From positions 1,668,262 through 1,732,261 of the forward strand of contig NZ_KB850224.1 in NCBI RefSeq assembly GCF_000369805.1: DNA of 64,000 nucleotides, in the 5' to 3' direction. The stretch comes from Acinetobacter sp. NIPH 2100 (GTDB lineage: Bacteria > Pseudomonadota > Gammaproteobacteria > Pseudomonadales > Moraxellaceae). The notes under the pieces are model-generated. The model was not told the DNA's origin, made no database searches, and was given only the letters and a program-made list of their open reading frames with translations. How positions within the stretch are numbered: position 1 is the first letter of the stretch; every line of letters starts with the position of its first letter. Below are positions 25,268-33,791 of this stretch, piece after piece. The translations under genes and the position numbers were made by a program.

Positions 25268-25641
25268 TAATGTATATAATTTAATCTAAGTGAAGTCAAG
25301 AGAGATAATTAAAGTGAAGTAATCGGGAGGTTAGTCGATTGTATTGGAGGATTTTTGTGAGATGAGAAGCAGATAAATTAAAAAAATATTAAAATCAAAT
25401 AATAATTTTATTATGAAAGTTCTAGATTACATAGGGCATTAGTGAAGCGAAGGAGATTGAAAACCAAGTTTTTATAAGCAAATTTTGAGGAAGCAAGCTT
25501 TAAAACTAAGAAAAGCGAGTGATCAACTCGTTCATGTTGAAGTGGCCTAATTCAGGATTTATGGTTCATTCCACAACCTTTAATTGTTGCTTTTATGCTT
25601 TATGAAAGAATATAGGGCAAAACGTTTCTGTAGTGAGCACA
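25268..25641. other. Intergenic, no gene seen
   Basis: AT-rich DNA between the palindrome and the end of the small gene at 25642. I see no open frame with a ribosome-binding site, no terminator and no RNA gene. Confidence 0.6.
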
Positions 25642-25875
25642 TTATTCTAGTTCAAGCTGATAGTCATCTTTGGTGACTTTAATCTTAATCTTCTTATACT
25701 TTCTTTTATTGGGGTTTAAAGCAGAGTCAGTAACTTCAATTGCAAAATCTGGATTTCCCATCAAGTCATAATAGGCTTTATAACCAATTAAAATTTTCTG
25801 TGGTCTGGCACCATGTTCATGGCGATAACCTTCAATCAGTTGAGTTAATTGTTCGAAAATCGGAGTATGCGTCAT
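25642..25875 (-). CDS. Small hypothetical protein, 77 aa
   Basis: The protein begins MTHTPIFEQLTQLIEGYRHE and has a helix followed by strand-like segments (KILIGYKAYYDLMG, FAIEVTDSAL) and a very basic stretch (NPNKRKYKKIKIKVTKDDYQLELE). It could be a small cytoplasmic alpha/beta protein that contacts nucleic acid, but I do not recognise the family. It is single, with unrelated neighbours on both sides. Confidence 0.6.
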   Translation of the reverse strand: MTHTPIFEQLTQLIEGYRHEHGARPQKILIGYKAYYDLMGNPDFAIEVTDSALNPNKRKYKKIKIKVTKDDYQLELE

Positions 25876-26347
25876 CTCTAAATTGTCTCATAAGTCTTTG
25901 CAGATCATTTGCTTAAGCTAGTCGAACTTTGTTAAGAATTTAAGACAATCGCTAAGATCTGATAATACTTATTTTCGATGACGCTGAGACCATGGTCTGA
26001 TTTAGCAATGCATCCATTTATTTTTTAATAACGACCATTACAGGACCAAATAAGCAATAAAATTACACATAACATAATTTAATTATGTATTGCATAAATT
26101 TAAGCTTTCTTGTAGCATGGATCTATAGCTGAGAGCCAATGATCAAGAACCAAGATTTCTTCATCTGGCGCCTCATGGATGGAAAGGGCTTTAACATGGA
26201 TGCTTTTACATACTTATAAAAACACCTGTCGCCTTTTCTGATCAAGCATGCAAATGTGAATTCTTATGACAGCTTGCTAAGCAATTGAAGAATAAACATT
26301 GTGTATCGCATTAAAACGGATGAATTTATCTAAATAAGGGAAACTAG
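25876..26347. other. Long leader/promoter region of hpd
   Basis: No gene is visible in these 472 bases. A palindrome at 26072-26088 shares sequence with the fahA/permease promoter region. The stretch 26100-26330 has no clear promoter by eye. Confidence 0.5.
26072..26088. promoter_or_regulatory. Palindrome upstream of hpd, candidate regulator site
   Basis: ACATAATT-T-AATTATGT is a perfect 17-bp palindrome. Its first 14 bases, ACATAATTTAATTA, recur exactly at 31202-31215 between fahA and the permease. A shared site in two promoters of one pathway suggests co-regulation, most simply by the IclR protein encoded between them. The AT-rich composition weakens the argument. Confidence 0.55.
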
Positions 26348-27403
26348 ATGGACATTTTAGATAACCCATTAGAACTATGTGGTTTTGCTTTTATTGAGTT
26401 TGTTTCGACGGAAAATGGATTAGATCAGATCTTTGAGACCATCGGTTTTACCAAAGTCGCAAAGCATAAATCTAAAAAAGTTTATTTATGGCGTCAGGGT
26501 AATATCAATATTATCTTGAACTATCAGCCTGAATCTTATGCTTCATTCTTCTTTAAAGAGCATGGTCCTTCAGCATGTGCGATGGGCTTTAGAACACGTG
26601 ATGCAGCCAAAGCGTTTACCAAAGCCATTGAGCTTGGCGCAGAGCCAATGTATTCACAAGCTGGACCGATGGAATTAAATATCCCTGCGATTAAAGGCAT
26701 TGGTGGTATGCCAATTTTCCTTGTCGATCGTGATATTTATGAAAATGATTTTGTCTTCTTTGATGATGTCGATCGAAATCCAAAAGGTACCGGTCTAAAC
26801 GAAATCGATCACTTGACCCATAACGTTTATAAAGGACGTATGGAGTATTGGGCGAACTTCTACGAAAAAATCTTTAATTTCCAGGAAATTCGTTACTTTG
26901 ATATTAAAGGCGAATATACCGGTTTAACCTCTAAGGCATTGACTGCGCCAGATGGCATGATTCGTATTCCATTGAATGAAGATTCAGACAAGGGTAATGG
27001 TCAAATTGCTGAGTTTTTGTCAGACTTTAATGGTGAAGGGATTCAACATATTGCCTTTATCACTGATGATCTGATTTCAACTTGGGATAAGTTAAAAGGT
27101 TTAGGGCTTAAGTTTATGACCCCACCACCAGAAACTTATTATGAAATGTTGAAAGAACGTTTACCTGATCATGGTGAACCAACGGATGAGTTGCAAAAGC
27201 GTGGTATTTTGCTGGATGGTAATACCAAGCAAGGTCCTAAAAAACTGTTATTACAGATTTTCTCTGAAAACATGCTGGGTCCAGTATTTTTCGAATTTAT
27301 CCAACGTAAAGATGATGACGGCTTTGGAGAAGGTAATTTCAAGGCGTTGTTTGAATCCATCGAACGTGACCAAATCCGCCGTGGTGTGTTAGAAGCAAAA
27401 TAA
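26348..27403 (+). CDS. hpd: 4-hydroxyphenylpyruvate dioxygenase
   Basis: The protein has 351 residues, close to the bacterial norm. It converts 4-hydroxyphenylpyruvate to homogentisate with Fe(II) and O2, in tyrosine breakdown. Two VOC domains are present. The C-terminal one carries the iron ligands: the His in [13 protein letters not shown], the His in [12 protein letters not shown] and the Glu in [11 protein letters not shown]. The C-terminal gate helix [17 protein letters not shown] is typical. ATG 26348 follows AAGGGAAACTAG. It is transcribed alone, away from the rest of the pathway operon, with a strong bidirectional terminator behind it. Confidence 0.96.
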   Translation: MDILDNPLELCGFAFIEFVSTENGLDQIFETIGFTKVAKHKSKKVYLWRQGNINIILNYQPESYASFFFKEHGPSACAMGFRTRDAAKAFTKAIELGAEPMYSQAGPMELNIPAIKGIGGMPIFLVDRDIYENDFVFFDDVDRNPKGTGLNEIDHLTHNVYKGRMEYWANFYEKIFNFQEIRYFDIKGEYTGLTSKALTAPDGMIRIPLNEDSDKGNGQIAEFLSDFNGEGIQHIAFITDDLISTWDKLKGLGLKFMTPPPETYYEMLKERLPDHGEPTDELQKRGILLDGNTKQGPKKLLLQIFSENMLGPVFFEFIQRKDDDGFGEGNFKALFESIERDQIRRGVLEAK

Positions 27404-27423
27404 CTCAGTGGTATCTACAACAA

Positions 27424-27456
27424 AAAAGCCAAGAATTTCGATTCTTGGCTTTTTAT
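27424..27456. terminator. Bidirectional UUCG-loop terminator
   Basis: AAAAGCCAAGAAT, loop TTCG, ATTCTTGGCTTTT: a perfect 13-bp stem with T tracts outward on both strands. It serves hpd and the convergent IclR gene. Confidence 0.95.
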
Positions 27457-27470
27457 TGCATCTATACATT

Positions 27471-28250
27471 TTAACGCGTTTGAATATATTGATTGATTGC
27501 AGCAACTTCGCGTTTAAATAACTCAAGTTTTTCGCTGCCTTCATGGACAGAGAAAAACATTTCACTGTCCAAAGCTACAATACAAAACTCCATTGAGTGA
27601 TGTGCATTAAAAATCGGTAAACCTACCGCATTGATCCCCACCAATAAATCACCTTGTGCAACGGACATGCCTTGTTGCAGGATTTTCTCTTTCAGTGTTA
27701 AAAACTCATTCCAGTCTGTAGGCTTAATCGGATAATGGTTTTGGGTTGCTTTTTCCCATTCAGCCAGCATCAGTGGCTTTATCATGGCTTCAGGCATATA
27801 AGACGCAAACACACGACCTGCGGCCGAATTGACCAAGGGCATGATCGAACCAACTTTGGTAACGATCGAAATCGGATGGTTGGATTCGATTGATTGAACC
27901 ACTAACGGTCCTTTAGGCGACCATTTGCTGATCTGAATCCCACAGCCAATTTTATTCTGTAGTTCGTAAATCAGATGTTGAACCAGCTGTAATACGTCGG
28001 TATGTTGAATGCAGTTTAATCCTAGGCGCCATGCTTGATCACCCAAGGCATATTGTCCATCAGTCAGTTGCTTGGCGTAGTTCATGCGAATCAGGCTGAC
28101 CAGATAGCGATGTACTTTGGCCGGATGCATATCGAGTTTGCTAGATAAATCTTTTAGTATAATCGGCTTGTTATGCTCTAAAAGGGCATTGAGTACGGCT
28201 AAACCGACCTCAAGTGATTGAACCCCACCAGATAACTTTTCTTCAATCAT
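27471..28250 (-). CDS. IclR-family regulator of tyrosine catabolism
   Basis: The protein has 259 residues; ATG 28250 follows AAGGGTTATTGA. The winged helix SLEVGLAVLNALLEHNKPIILKDLSSKLDMHPAKVHRYLVSLIRMNY and the effector domain (GIQISKWSPKGPLVVQSIE, TKVGSIMPLVNSAAGRVFAS, AVGLPIFNA) define an IclR protein. It sits between hpd and the VOC-maiA-fahA operon, so it is the likely regulator, similar in role to HmgR of Pseudomonas, where homogentisate is the effector (known for that family member, inferred here). A perfect inverted repeat in its own promoter (28382-28401) suggests autoregulation. Confidence 0.88.
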   Translation of the reverse strand: MIEEKLSGGVQSLEVGLAVLNALLEHNKPIILKDLSSKLDMHPAKVHRYLVSLIRMNYAKQLTDGQYALGDQAWRLGLNCIQHTDVLQLVQHLIYELQNKIGCGIQISKWSPKGPLVVQSIESNHPISIVTKVGSIMPLVNSAAGRVFASYMPEAMIKPLMLAEWEKATQNHYPIKPTDWNEFLTLKEKILQQGMSVAQGDLLVGINAVGLPIFNAHHSMEFCIVALDSEMFFSVHEGSEKLELFKREVAAINQYIQTR

Positions 28251-28381
28251 TCAATAACCCTTAAGCTGCCTTTTTTCACACATTGTTTGTTGCTGTCAAT
28301 TATGGACAATTTATATTCAGCACATAATGCCTGAGCATTCAACAAAATAGAAATCATCTTTTTAAATGAATCAAATCGGAG

Positions 28382-28401
28382 AATTGTATAAGCATACAAT
28401 T
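28382..28401. promoter_or_regulatory. Inverted repeat in the IclR promoter
   Basis: AATTGTAT-AAGC-ATACAATT, perfect 8-bp arms, 132 bases upstream of the IclR start. Candidate autoregulatory site. It is distinct in sequence from the 26072 and 31202 sites. Confidence 0.5.
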
Positions 28402-28481
28402 GTTTTTAGAGTGATTGCATTTTATTTTGCTGAGCGTACCATGCTTTAAAAATATACAAAATGCTTTGTATTTTAGCCAAT

Positions 28482-28515
28482 AAAAAAGGCATTAGAATTT
28501 TACAAGTCTAATGCC
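28482..28515 (-). terminator. Terminator of the fahA-maiA-VOC operon
   Basis: On the minus strand GGCATTAGA and its complement form a 9-bp stem (arms 28507-28515 and 28488-28496) followed by six T. It sits just past the VOC stop. Confidence 0.88.
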
Positions 28516-28533
28516 ATGTGGATTGAATTCGGT

Positions 28534-29082
28534 TTATGCGCCGAGTTCGTCTTCATGCAAGAAGTGCGTATGATGTGGAGCACGTTTGGTTCGGCTCCAT
28601 TCATCCAACATTTCCAGTTTCATTTCTTCGGTAATCCGTGCAATTTTTGCCTCAGCATGAACATCGTTATAGGTCAGTTCAAGACGATGGCCATTTGGAT
28701 CGAAGAAGTAAATCGAATGGAAGATGCCATGATTGGTCACCCCTAATACCTTAACTTCATTTGCTTCAAGATGAGCTTTTGCTGCCAATAGGGCATCTAA
28801 ATCTTCAACTTCAAAGGCAATGTGTTGTACCCATTGCGGGGTATTTTCATCACGGCCCATATCTGGCTGGGTGGGTAACTCAAAGAAAGCCAGGACATTG
28901 CCTTGACCTGCATCTAAAAACAAGTGCATATAAGGATCAAAGGCTTTGGTTGATGGCACATGATCTTCTGCAAAGGCCAAGATAAAGTCCATGTGCAGCA
29001 TTTGCTTATACCATTGAACGGTTTCTTTGGCATCTTTACAGCGATAGGCCACGTGGTGAATTTTTTTAATTGCAAAGCTCAT
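28534..29082 (-). CDS. VOC-superfamily protein in the homogentisate operon
   Basis: The protein has 182 residues; ATG 29082 follows AAAGGAG. Two beta-alpha-beta-beta-beta modules are seen: IHHVAYRCKDAKETVQWYKQ near residues 8-27 and VQHIAFEVEDLDALL near 86-100, ending FDPNGHRLELTY. H10, H87 and E135 sit where VOC enzymes place their 2-His-1-Glu metal site; H118, H122 and Y125 could serve in catalysis. Glyoxalase-type and one-domain extradiol dioxygenases share this layout. Its position as the last gene with fahA and maiA, and the absence of a classical homogentisate dioxygenase nearby, make ring cleavage of homogentisate a real possibility, unproven. Confidence 0.85.
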   Translation of the reverse strand: MSFAIKKIHHVAYRCKDAKETVQWYKQMLHMDFILAFAEDHVPSTKAFDPYMHLFLDAGQGNVLAFFELPTQPDMGRDENTPQWVQHIAFEVEDLDALLAAKAHLEANEVKVLGVTNHGIFHSIYFFDPNGHRLELTYNDVHAEAKIARITEEMKLEMLDEWSRTKRAPHHTHFLHEDELGA

Positions 29083-29100
29083 CGTAAAACTCCTTTTCCT

Positions 29101-29733
29101 TTATTCCCAATCTGGTTGTTGTTCTGGTGTTGCATTCAAAAATGCTGGGAGGGTTAAGCAATATTGGTAAATCGATTCAATTTTTGGAAAAGCACTTAGA
29201 TCAATTTTGAATCGCTTGGCGTTATAGACTTGAGGAATCAAACAGCAATCCGCAAAAGTCGCTTGTGTACCAAAACAGAATTGTCCATTGGAATGTTGCA
29301 ATTGCATTTCTAAGCTGTGAAAGCCTTCTAAAATCCAGTGCTGATACCAAGTATTTTTTTGCTCATCGCTGACGGCGAGATCTCTTTGCAGATACTTCAA
29401 CACTCTCAAGTTGTTGAGCGGGTGTATGTCGCAGGCAATGCTCTGGGCAAAAGCACGGACTTTGGCACGTTCAATCAGGTCTTTTGGCAACAATGGTTTT
29501 GTGGGATAGCGTTCTTCCAGATATTCCAAAATACTGAGCGATTGCAGCAAGGGCTGATCTTGGTCTATCAAGGTTGGAACAAACTGACTCGGATTAAGCG
29601 CACGATAGCTGGCTTGTTGCTGCTCGTTTTTGACTAAATGCACCGCTTCTGTTTCATAGGCCAGTTCTTTCAGATTGAGAGCGATTCGCACGCGATAAGC
29701 CGCAGAGCTACGAAAGTAACTATACAGTTTCAT
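29101..29733 (-). CDS. maiA: Maleylacetoacetate isomerase (zeta-class GST)
   Basis: The protein has 210 residues from ATG 29733, where the family N-terminus MKLYSYFRSSAAYRVRIALNL begins; the longer open frame upstream overlaps fahA and is rejected. It isomerises maleylacetoacetate to fumarylacetoacetate using glutathione. The S-S-A-A-Y-R-V-R-I-A-L motif carries the catalytic Ser, and N-P-S-Q-F-V-P-T-L and L-Q-S-L-S-I-L-E-Y-L-E-E bind glutathione. The start lies inside the last 14 bases of fahA, so translation is coupled. 18 bases separate its stop from the VOC gene. Confidence 0.95.
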   Translation of the reverse strand: MKLYSYFRSSAAYRVRIALNLKELAYETEAVHLVKNEQQQASYRALNPSQFVPTLIDQDQPLLQSLSILEYLEERYPTKPLLPKDLIERAKVRAFAQSIACDIHPLNNLRVLKYLQRDLAVSDEQKNTWYQHWILEGFHSLEMQLQHSNGQFCFGTQATFADCCLIPQVYNAKRFKIDLSAFPKIESIYQYCLTLPAFLNATPEQQPDWE

Positions 29734-31024
29734 AGCGCTCGTCCTTTTGTTCATTAAAACTAAAGTGACGCGCGGGTAAAATGGTATTGGCAACCTCACC
29801 AAAGCCCACGCGAATACCATCTTTTTCACAGTAGCCTTTCATGACCACACGATCGCCATCTTCCAAGAAGCCACGTGTTTCACCATTTGAAAGATGAAGT
29901 GGTTTGGTGGTATTCCAAGTGAGTTCAAGCAAACTGCCATAAGAGTCTTCGGTAGAACCTGAAATAGTACCTGAACCCATTAAATCACCGACTTGAACAT
30001 TACAACCCGCGATGGTGTGGTGAGTCAGTTGTTGTGCCATTGACCAATACATATATTTAAAGTTGGTTTGGCAAATCACATCTGCTTGAGGTGATTGAGG
30101 GGTTTGAACTTCAACACTCAGATGAATGTCATAGCTATTTGCAGTGTTTTCTTGCAAATAACCAAGTGGTTGAGGTTGTTGTTCTGGGCCTGTAACTCTG
30201 AAGGGTTCCAGTGCTTCCATGGTGACCACCCACGGTGAAATCGCACTGGCAAAGGTTTTGGCATTGAAAGGACCCAATGGTACATATTCCCATTGTTGAA
30301 TGTCACGTGCTGACCAGTCGTTCAATAACACCATACCAAAGATGTGATTCCATGCATTTTCAATCGCAATAGGCTCACCCAATTCAGTTGCTTTGCCCAC
30401 CACAAAAGCAGTCTCTAATTCGAAATCTAGTTTACGTGTAGCTGAAAAAACAGGACGTTCTTCATTCGGCAATTTGATTTGCCCAGAAGGACGGACAATA
30501 TCTTTGCCACTGACAATCACAGAACTGGCACGACCGTTATAGCCAACAGGAAGTTCGCTCCAGTTTGGCAGGAGAGCATTCTTCGGATCTCTAAACATGG
30601 TACCTACATTGGTGGCATGTTCTTTAGATGAATAGAAATCGGTATAGCCAGGGACTTGAATCGGTAAATGTAAAACCACGTCTTGTTGTTTGAATAAGAC
30701 TTGCTGACGTAAATCGGCATGATCACGTAAGGTGGGATTTTCTGTAGACAGTAAGCTTTGTAAGGTGTTGCGAACTGTATGCCAATTTTGTTTACCTGTT
30801 TCGATGAATTTATTCAGTGTTGGCTGATTAAAACAGTTTGATGTCGTGAGCTGTAATAAACCTTTTTGCTCTAATGCTGCAAGGTCAAGCACCCAATCAC
30901 CAATGGCAACACCAACACGTTTGTCACCTTGTGTGGTTTCACTGAAAATACCGTATGGCAAATTATGTATTGTGAAATCTGATTGTGCATCAATCTCAAG
31001 AAAAGAAGTTAAGTGATGTGCCAT
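29720..31024 (-). CDS. fahA: Fumarylacetoacetase
   Basis: The protein has 434 residues, family length. It hydrolyses fumarylacetoacetate to fumarate and acetoacetate, the last step of tyrosine breakdown. The N-terminal SH3-like domain shows SDFTIHNLPYGIFS and GVAIGDWVLDL. The catalytic domain has YTDFYSSKEHATNVG with the active-site His, LDFELETAFVVG, LLNDWSARDIQQWEYVPLGPF and GSGTISGSTEDSYGSLLEL with metal-binding and substrate residues. It is the first gene of the fahA-maiA-VOC operon; ATG 31024 follows AAGGAAAGCGAATC. Confidence 0.96.
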   Translation of the reverse strand: MAHHLTSFLEIDAQSDFTIHNLPYGIFSETTQGDKRVGVAIGDWVLDLAALEQKGLLQLTTSNCFNQPTLNKFIETGKQNWHTVRNTLQSLLSTENPTLRDHADLRQQVLFKQQDVVLHLPIQVPGYTDFYSSKEHATNVGTMFRDPKNALLPNWSELPVGYNGRASSVIVSGKDIVRPSGQIKLPNEERPVFSATRKLDFELETAFVVGKATELGEPIAIENAWNHIFGMVLLNDWSARDIQQWEYVPLGPFNAKTFASAISPWVVTMEALEPFRVTGPEQQPQPLGYLQENTANSYDIHLSVEVQTPQSPQADVICQTNFKYMYWSMAQQLTHHTIAGCNVQVGDLMGSGTISGSTEDSYGSLLELTWNTTKPLHLSNGETRGFLEDGDRVVMKGYCEKDGIRVGFGEVANTILPARHFSFNEQKDERYETV

Positions 31025-31379
31025 GATTCGCTTTCCTTGTCTTTAATTCTGTTGGTCTAATCTAATTAGTGAGGGGGATCTTGATTAAGTAATTGATAGA
31101 TAAAATGATCTTTAATTTTTTATCTGCCAATTGTGCTTTGCTTAAGTCAAAATTTCCTACGTCTTAATTTCTATCATACTGAAAATAATTAATTACGCAA
31201 TACATAATTTAATTACATTATTCATAATATTTGTTATTTGTTGATTTTTCTGTTTATATGCGCGGTTATTCGAAAAGTGAACTGATTATTTTTCGAATTA
31301 GATATAGGCATTTGTGATTAACTTATGATATACGTAATTTCGTACATAAAAATTACGCGACAAGGATGAGAATAATCAT
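31025..31379. promoter_or_regulatory. Divergent promoter region of fahA operon and permease
   Basis: These 355 AT-rich bases must hold two divergent promoters. At 31202-31218 ACATAATT-T-AATTACAT repeats 14 bases of the hpd palindrome. At 31331-31344 TACGTAATTTCGTA is a second short inverted repeat, 36 bases upstream of the permease start. No gene is visible. Confidence 0.55.
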
Positions 31380-32768
31380 ATGTCAAAACAGGAGCAAGGA
31401 AACCTGAACCCCGGTTTAAGCAATCGGCACATCCAGCTTATTGCGCTAGGTGGTGCGATTGGCACAGGTTTGTTTCTAGGTATTTCACAATCGATTAAGC
31501 TGGCTGGCCCTTCGGTCATCTTGGGTTATGCGATTGCAGGGCTTATTGCATTTTTAATGATGCGACAGTTAGGTGAGATGGTGGTACAAGAGCCAGTCAG
31601 TGGTTCATTTAGCCATTTTGCTTATAAATACTGGGGCTCATTTGCAGGTTTCATGTCAGGTTGGAACTATTGGGTACTCAATGTTCTGGTCTGTATGGCC
31701 GAGCTCACAGCGATTGGGTTATATATTCAATACTGGTGGCCTGAAATCCCGACATGGGTTTCGGCATTGGCCTTTTTTATCTTAATTAACGGTATCAACC
31801 TTTTGCATGTAAAGTTTTTTGGTGAGATGGAGTTTTGGTTCTCGATCATCAAAATTTTAGCGATCTTGGCCATGATCGGCTTCGGTTCCTATTTACTCGC
31901 AACGGGGACAGCAGGACCACAGGCGGGTATCAGTAACCTTTGGGCATTAGGTGGATTCTTTCCGTTTGGTGTAGAAGGTCTGGTGATGGCAATGGCAGTG
32001 ATCATTTTTGCCTTTGGTGGCATTGAGTTATTTGGTATCACTGCAGCTGAAGCACGCGATCCAGATAAAACCTTGCCAAAAGCAGTGAATCAAATTATCT
32101 ATCGTATTTTGATTTTCTATATCGCAACGCTTTTTATCTTATTCGCTTTGTTTCCTTGGAACCAAATGGCACAAGGTGGTAGCCCATTCGTAATGGTCTT
32201 TGCTTCACTGGATAGCCAAGGCGTTGCGACCATGTTGAACTTTGTGATCTTGACCGCAGCAGTGTCTGTGTATAACGGAACTAGCTATTGCAGCAGCCGT
32301 ATGCTGTTGGGCTTGGCTCAACAAGGTAATGCACCCAAGTTCCTTAAGAAAATCAACAAGCGCGGTATTCCAACCAATGCAGTCTATGTCTCTGCATTTG
32401 TGACGGTACTGTGCGTATTATTGAACTATGCATTCCCAGAGAAAGCATTTGGTTTGTTGATGATGTTAGTGGTTGCAGCGATCGTGATTAACTGGGTGGT
32501 CATTTCATGGACCCATTTAAAGTTCCGTAAAGCCATGCAAGCACAAGGGCAAACAACCAAGTTCCCAAGTATTGCTTATCCATTTAGTAATTATCTATGC
32601 ATTATTTTTATGCTGAGTATTCTGGTGGTGATGTCACTGACTGCGGATATGCGTATCGCCGTGATGATGATTCCAGCGTGGATTCTCTGTTTGATGCTGG
32701 CCTATTATTTGAAGCAGCGTAAATTAAGAAATGCTCAACCCAGTATAGCGTTGAATACGGATGCTTAA
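31380..32768 (+). CDS. Aromatic amino-acid-type permease (APC family)
   Basis: The protein has 462 residues and about twelve transmembrane spans. The start NRHIQLIALGGAIGTGLFLG is the AAT/APC family signature, followed by GPSVILGYAIAG and PVSGSFSHFAYKYWG; later FAFGGIELFGITAAEARDPDKTLPKA is typical of the AroP/ProY/PheP group. The group imports aromatic or neutral amino acids with protons. Divergence from the tyrosine operon and the shared candidate site argue for tyrosine or phenylalanine import, although ProY-type proline transport has the same signature. Confidence 0.9.
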   Translation: MSKQEQGNLNPGLSNRHIQLIALGGAIGTGLFLGISQSIKLAGPSVILGYAIAGLIAFLMMRQLGEMVVQEPVSGSFSHFAYKYWGSFAGFMSGWNYWVLNVLVCMAELTAIGLYIQYWWPEIPTWVSALAFFILINGINLLHVKFFGEMEFWFSIIKILAILAMIGFGSYLLATGTAGPQAGISNLWALGGFFPFGVEGLVMAMAVIIFAFGGIELFGITAAEARDPDKTLPKAVNQIIYRILIFYIATLFILFALFPWNQMAQGGSPFVMVFASLDSQGVATMLNFVILTAAVSVYNGTSYCSSRMLLGLAQQGNAPKFLKKINKRGIPTNAVYVSAFVTVLCVLLNYAFPEKAFGLLMMLVVAAIVINWVVISWTHLKFRKAMQAQGQTTKFPSIAYPFSNYLCIIFMLSILVVMSLTADMRIAVMMIPAWILCLMLAYYLKQRKLRNAQPSIALNTDA

Positions 32769-32803
32769 GCTCGAATAAGTATTCTCAAATCTATTTCCGA
32801 AAA

Positions 32804-32829
32804 GGCTGGAATCGTTTCCAGCTTTTTTG
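32804..32829 (+). terminator. Terminator after the permease
   Basis: GGCTGGAA with TTCCAGC around a short TCGT loop, then TTTTTTG. Confidence 0.88.
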
Positions 32830-32995
32830 TTTTTATGATTCGACTGCTGATTTGGGATGAGAAATTTATTTGATGTGTTTTATTCAGACTGTATTGTTGC
32901 TGCAATAATAAGTCATCATTATGTGAATAGTCTTCTATTTAATAAGCATCTAATTCGCTTATTTTCTGATAAAAATATTTTAGAGGCAGTAGATT

Positions 32996-33463
32996 ATGAC
33001 TAAGACTTTAAATTTATCACCGATCGTTGGGGTTGGCGTGATGGTATTAGACCAATCAGAACATGTCTTGTTAGGTTTACGTATTAAAGCGGGTGAAGAA
33101 GCTTCATGGTGCTTTCCCGGAGGCAAAATTGAAGCAGGGGAAACTTTTGAGCAGACAGCCGCTAGAGAGGCATTCGAAGAAACAGGGTTAAAATTAGAAA
33201 TACAAAATATGAAGCCATTTACCGTCCTGATTGACCAATCTTCAAGGATCGTAAATACAACAATAGGACTGTCATTTAAATTGCAGAATAATAATCTGAA
33301 ACAACAAATCGTTGTAACGGAGCCAGACATTTTTGAACGATGGGATTGGTTTAGTTTATCCGATTTACCTACGCATTTATTTCCGGCATCTGAAGCGATG
33401 TTGAGGGTTTGGAAACAAGAGCAACTTCATGAGTCATGGGCGGCATATCCGATAACTTTGTGA
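32996..33463 (+). CDS. Nudix hydrolase
   Basis: The protein has 155 residues. The Nudix box is complete: G-G-K-I-E-A-G-E-T-F-E-Q-T-A-A-R-E-A-F-E-E-T-G-L, matching G-x5-E-x7-R-E-U-x-E-E-x-G-U with magnesium-binding Glu residues. The preceding GVGVMVLDQSEHVLLGLRIKAGEEASWCFPGG resembles nucleotide-diphosphate hydrolases of the MutT/NudG type and Nudix enzymes on dihydroneopterin. It hydrolyses a nucleoside diphosphate linked to another group; the substrate is unknown. AGAGGCAGTAGATT precedes ATG 32996. It forms a single-gene transcript. Confidence 0.92.
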   Translation: MTKTLNLSPIVGVGVMVLDQSEHVLLGLRIKAGEEASWCFPGGKIEAGETFEQTAAREAFEETGLKLEIQNMKPFTVLIDQSSRIVNTTIGLSFKLQNNNLKQQIVVTEPDIFERWDWFSLSDLPTHLFPASEAMLRVWKQEQLHESWAAYPITL

Positions 33464-33791
33464 GAATAAAAGTTAATTTAACATCGCCTGCATGAATGAG
33501 TTATTTCGAAGTTCTCTGATCATTTTTCGGAATATTAAACACCCAGAAGAGGGTGTTTTTTTATTGATGATGAGAAGTGGCATGAATGATTTTGCTTCAT
33601 TTAGAAAGAATTATGTATGCTATATCTGGTTGAACGCTCATTGAATACATTATTTAGAATGGTTTGAATGTATGATGCTCTTGATCTAAGTCCACATAAA
33701 GAATAAGCGCGTGTATGTTTGCTCATTGGTGAAAGTTCCAGTGCAAATATCCCAGCCATTATTTTGAGTTTTGCCAACTGAAAATGAATCA
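33464..33791. other. Intergenic with one terminator
   Basis: A terminator for the Nudix gene is at 33537-33562. The remaining 230 bases to the MFS gene hold no convincing frame on either strand. Confidence 0.6.
33537..33562 (+). terminator. Terminator after the Nudix gene
   Basis: AAACACCC, loop AGAAGA, GGGTGTTT followed by TTTT. Confidence 0.9.
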
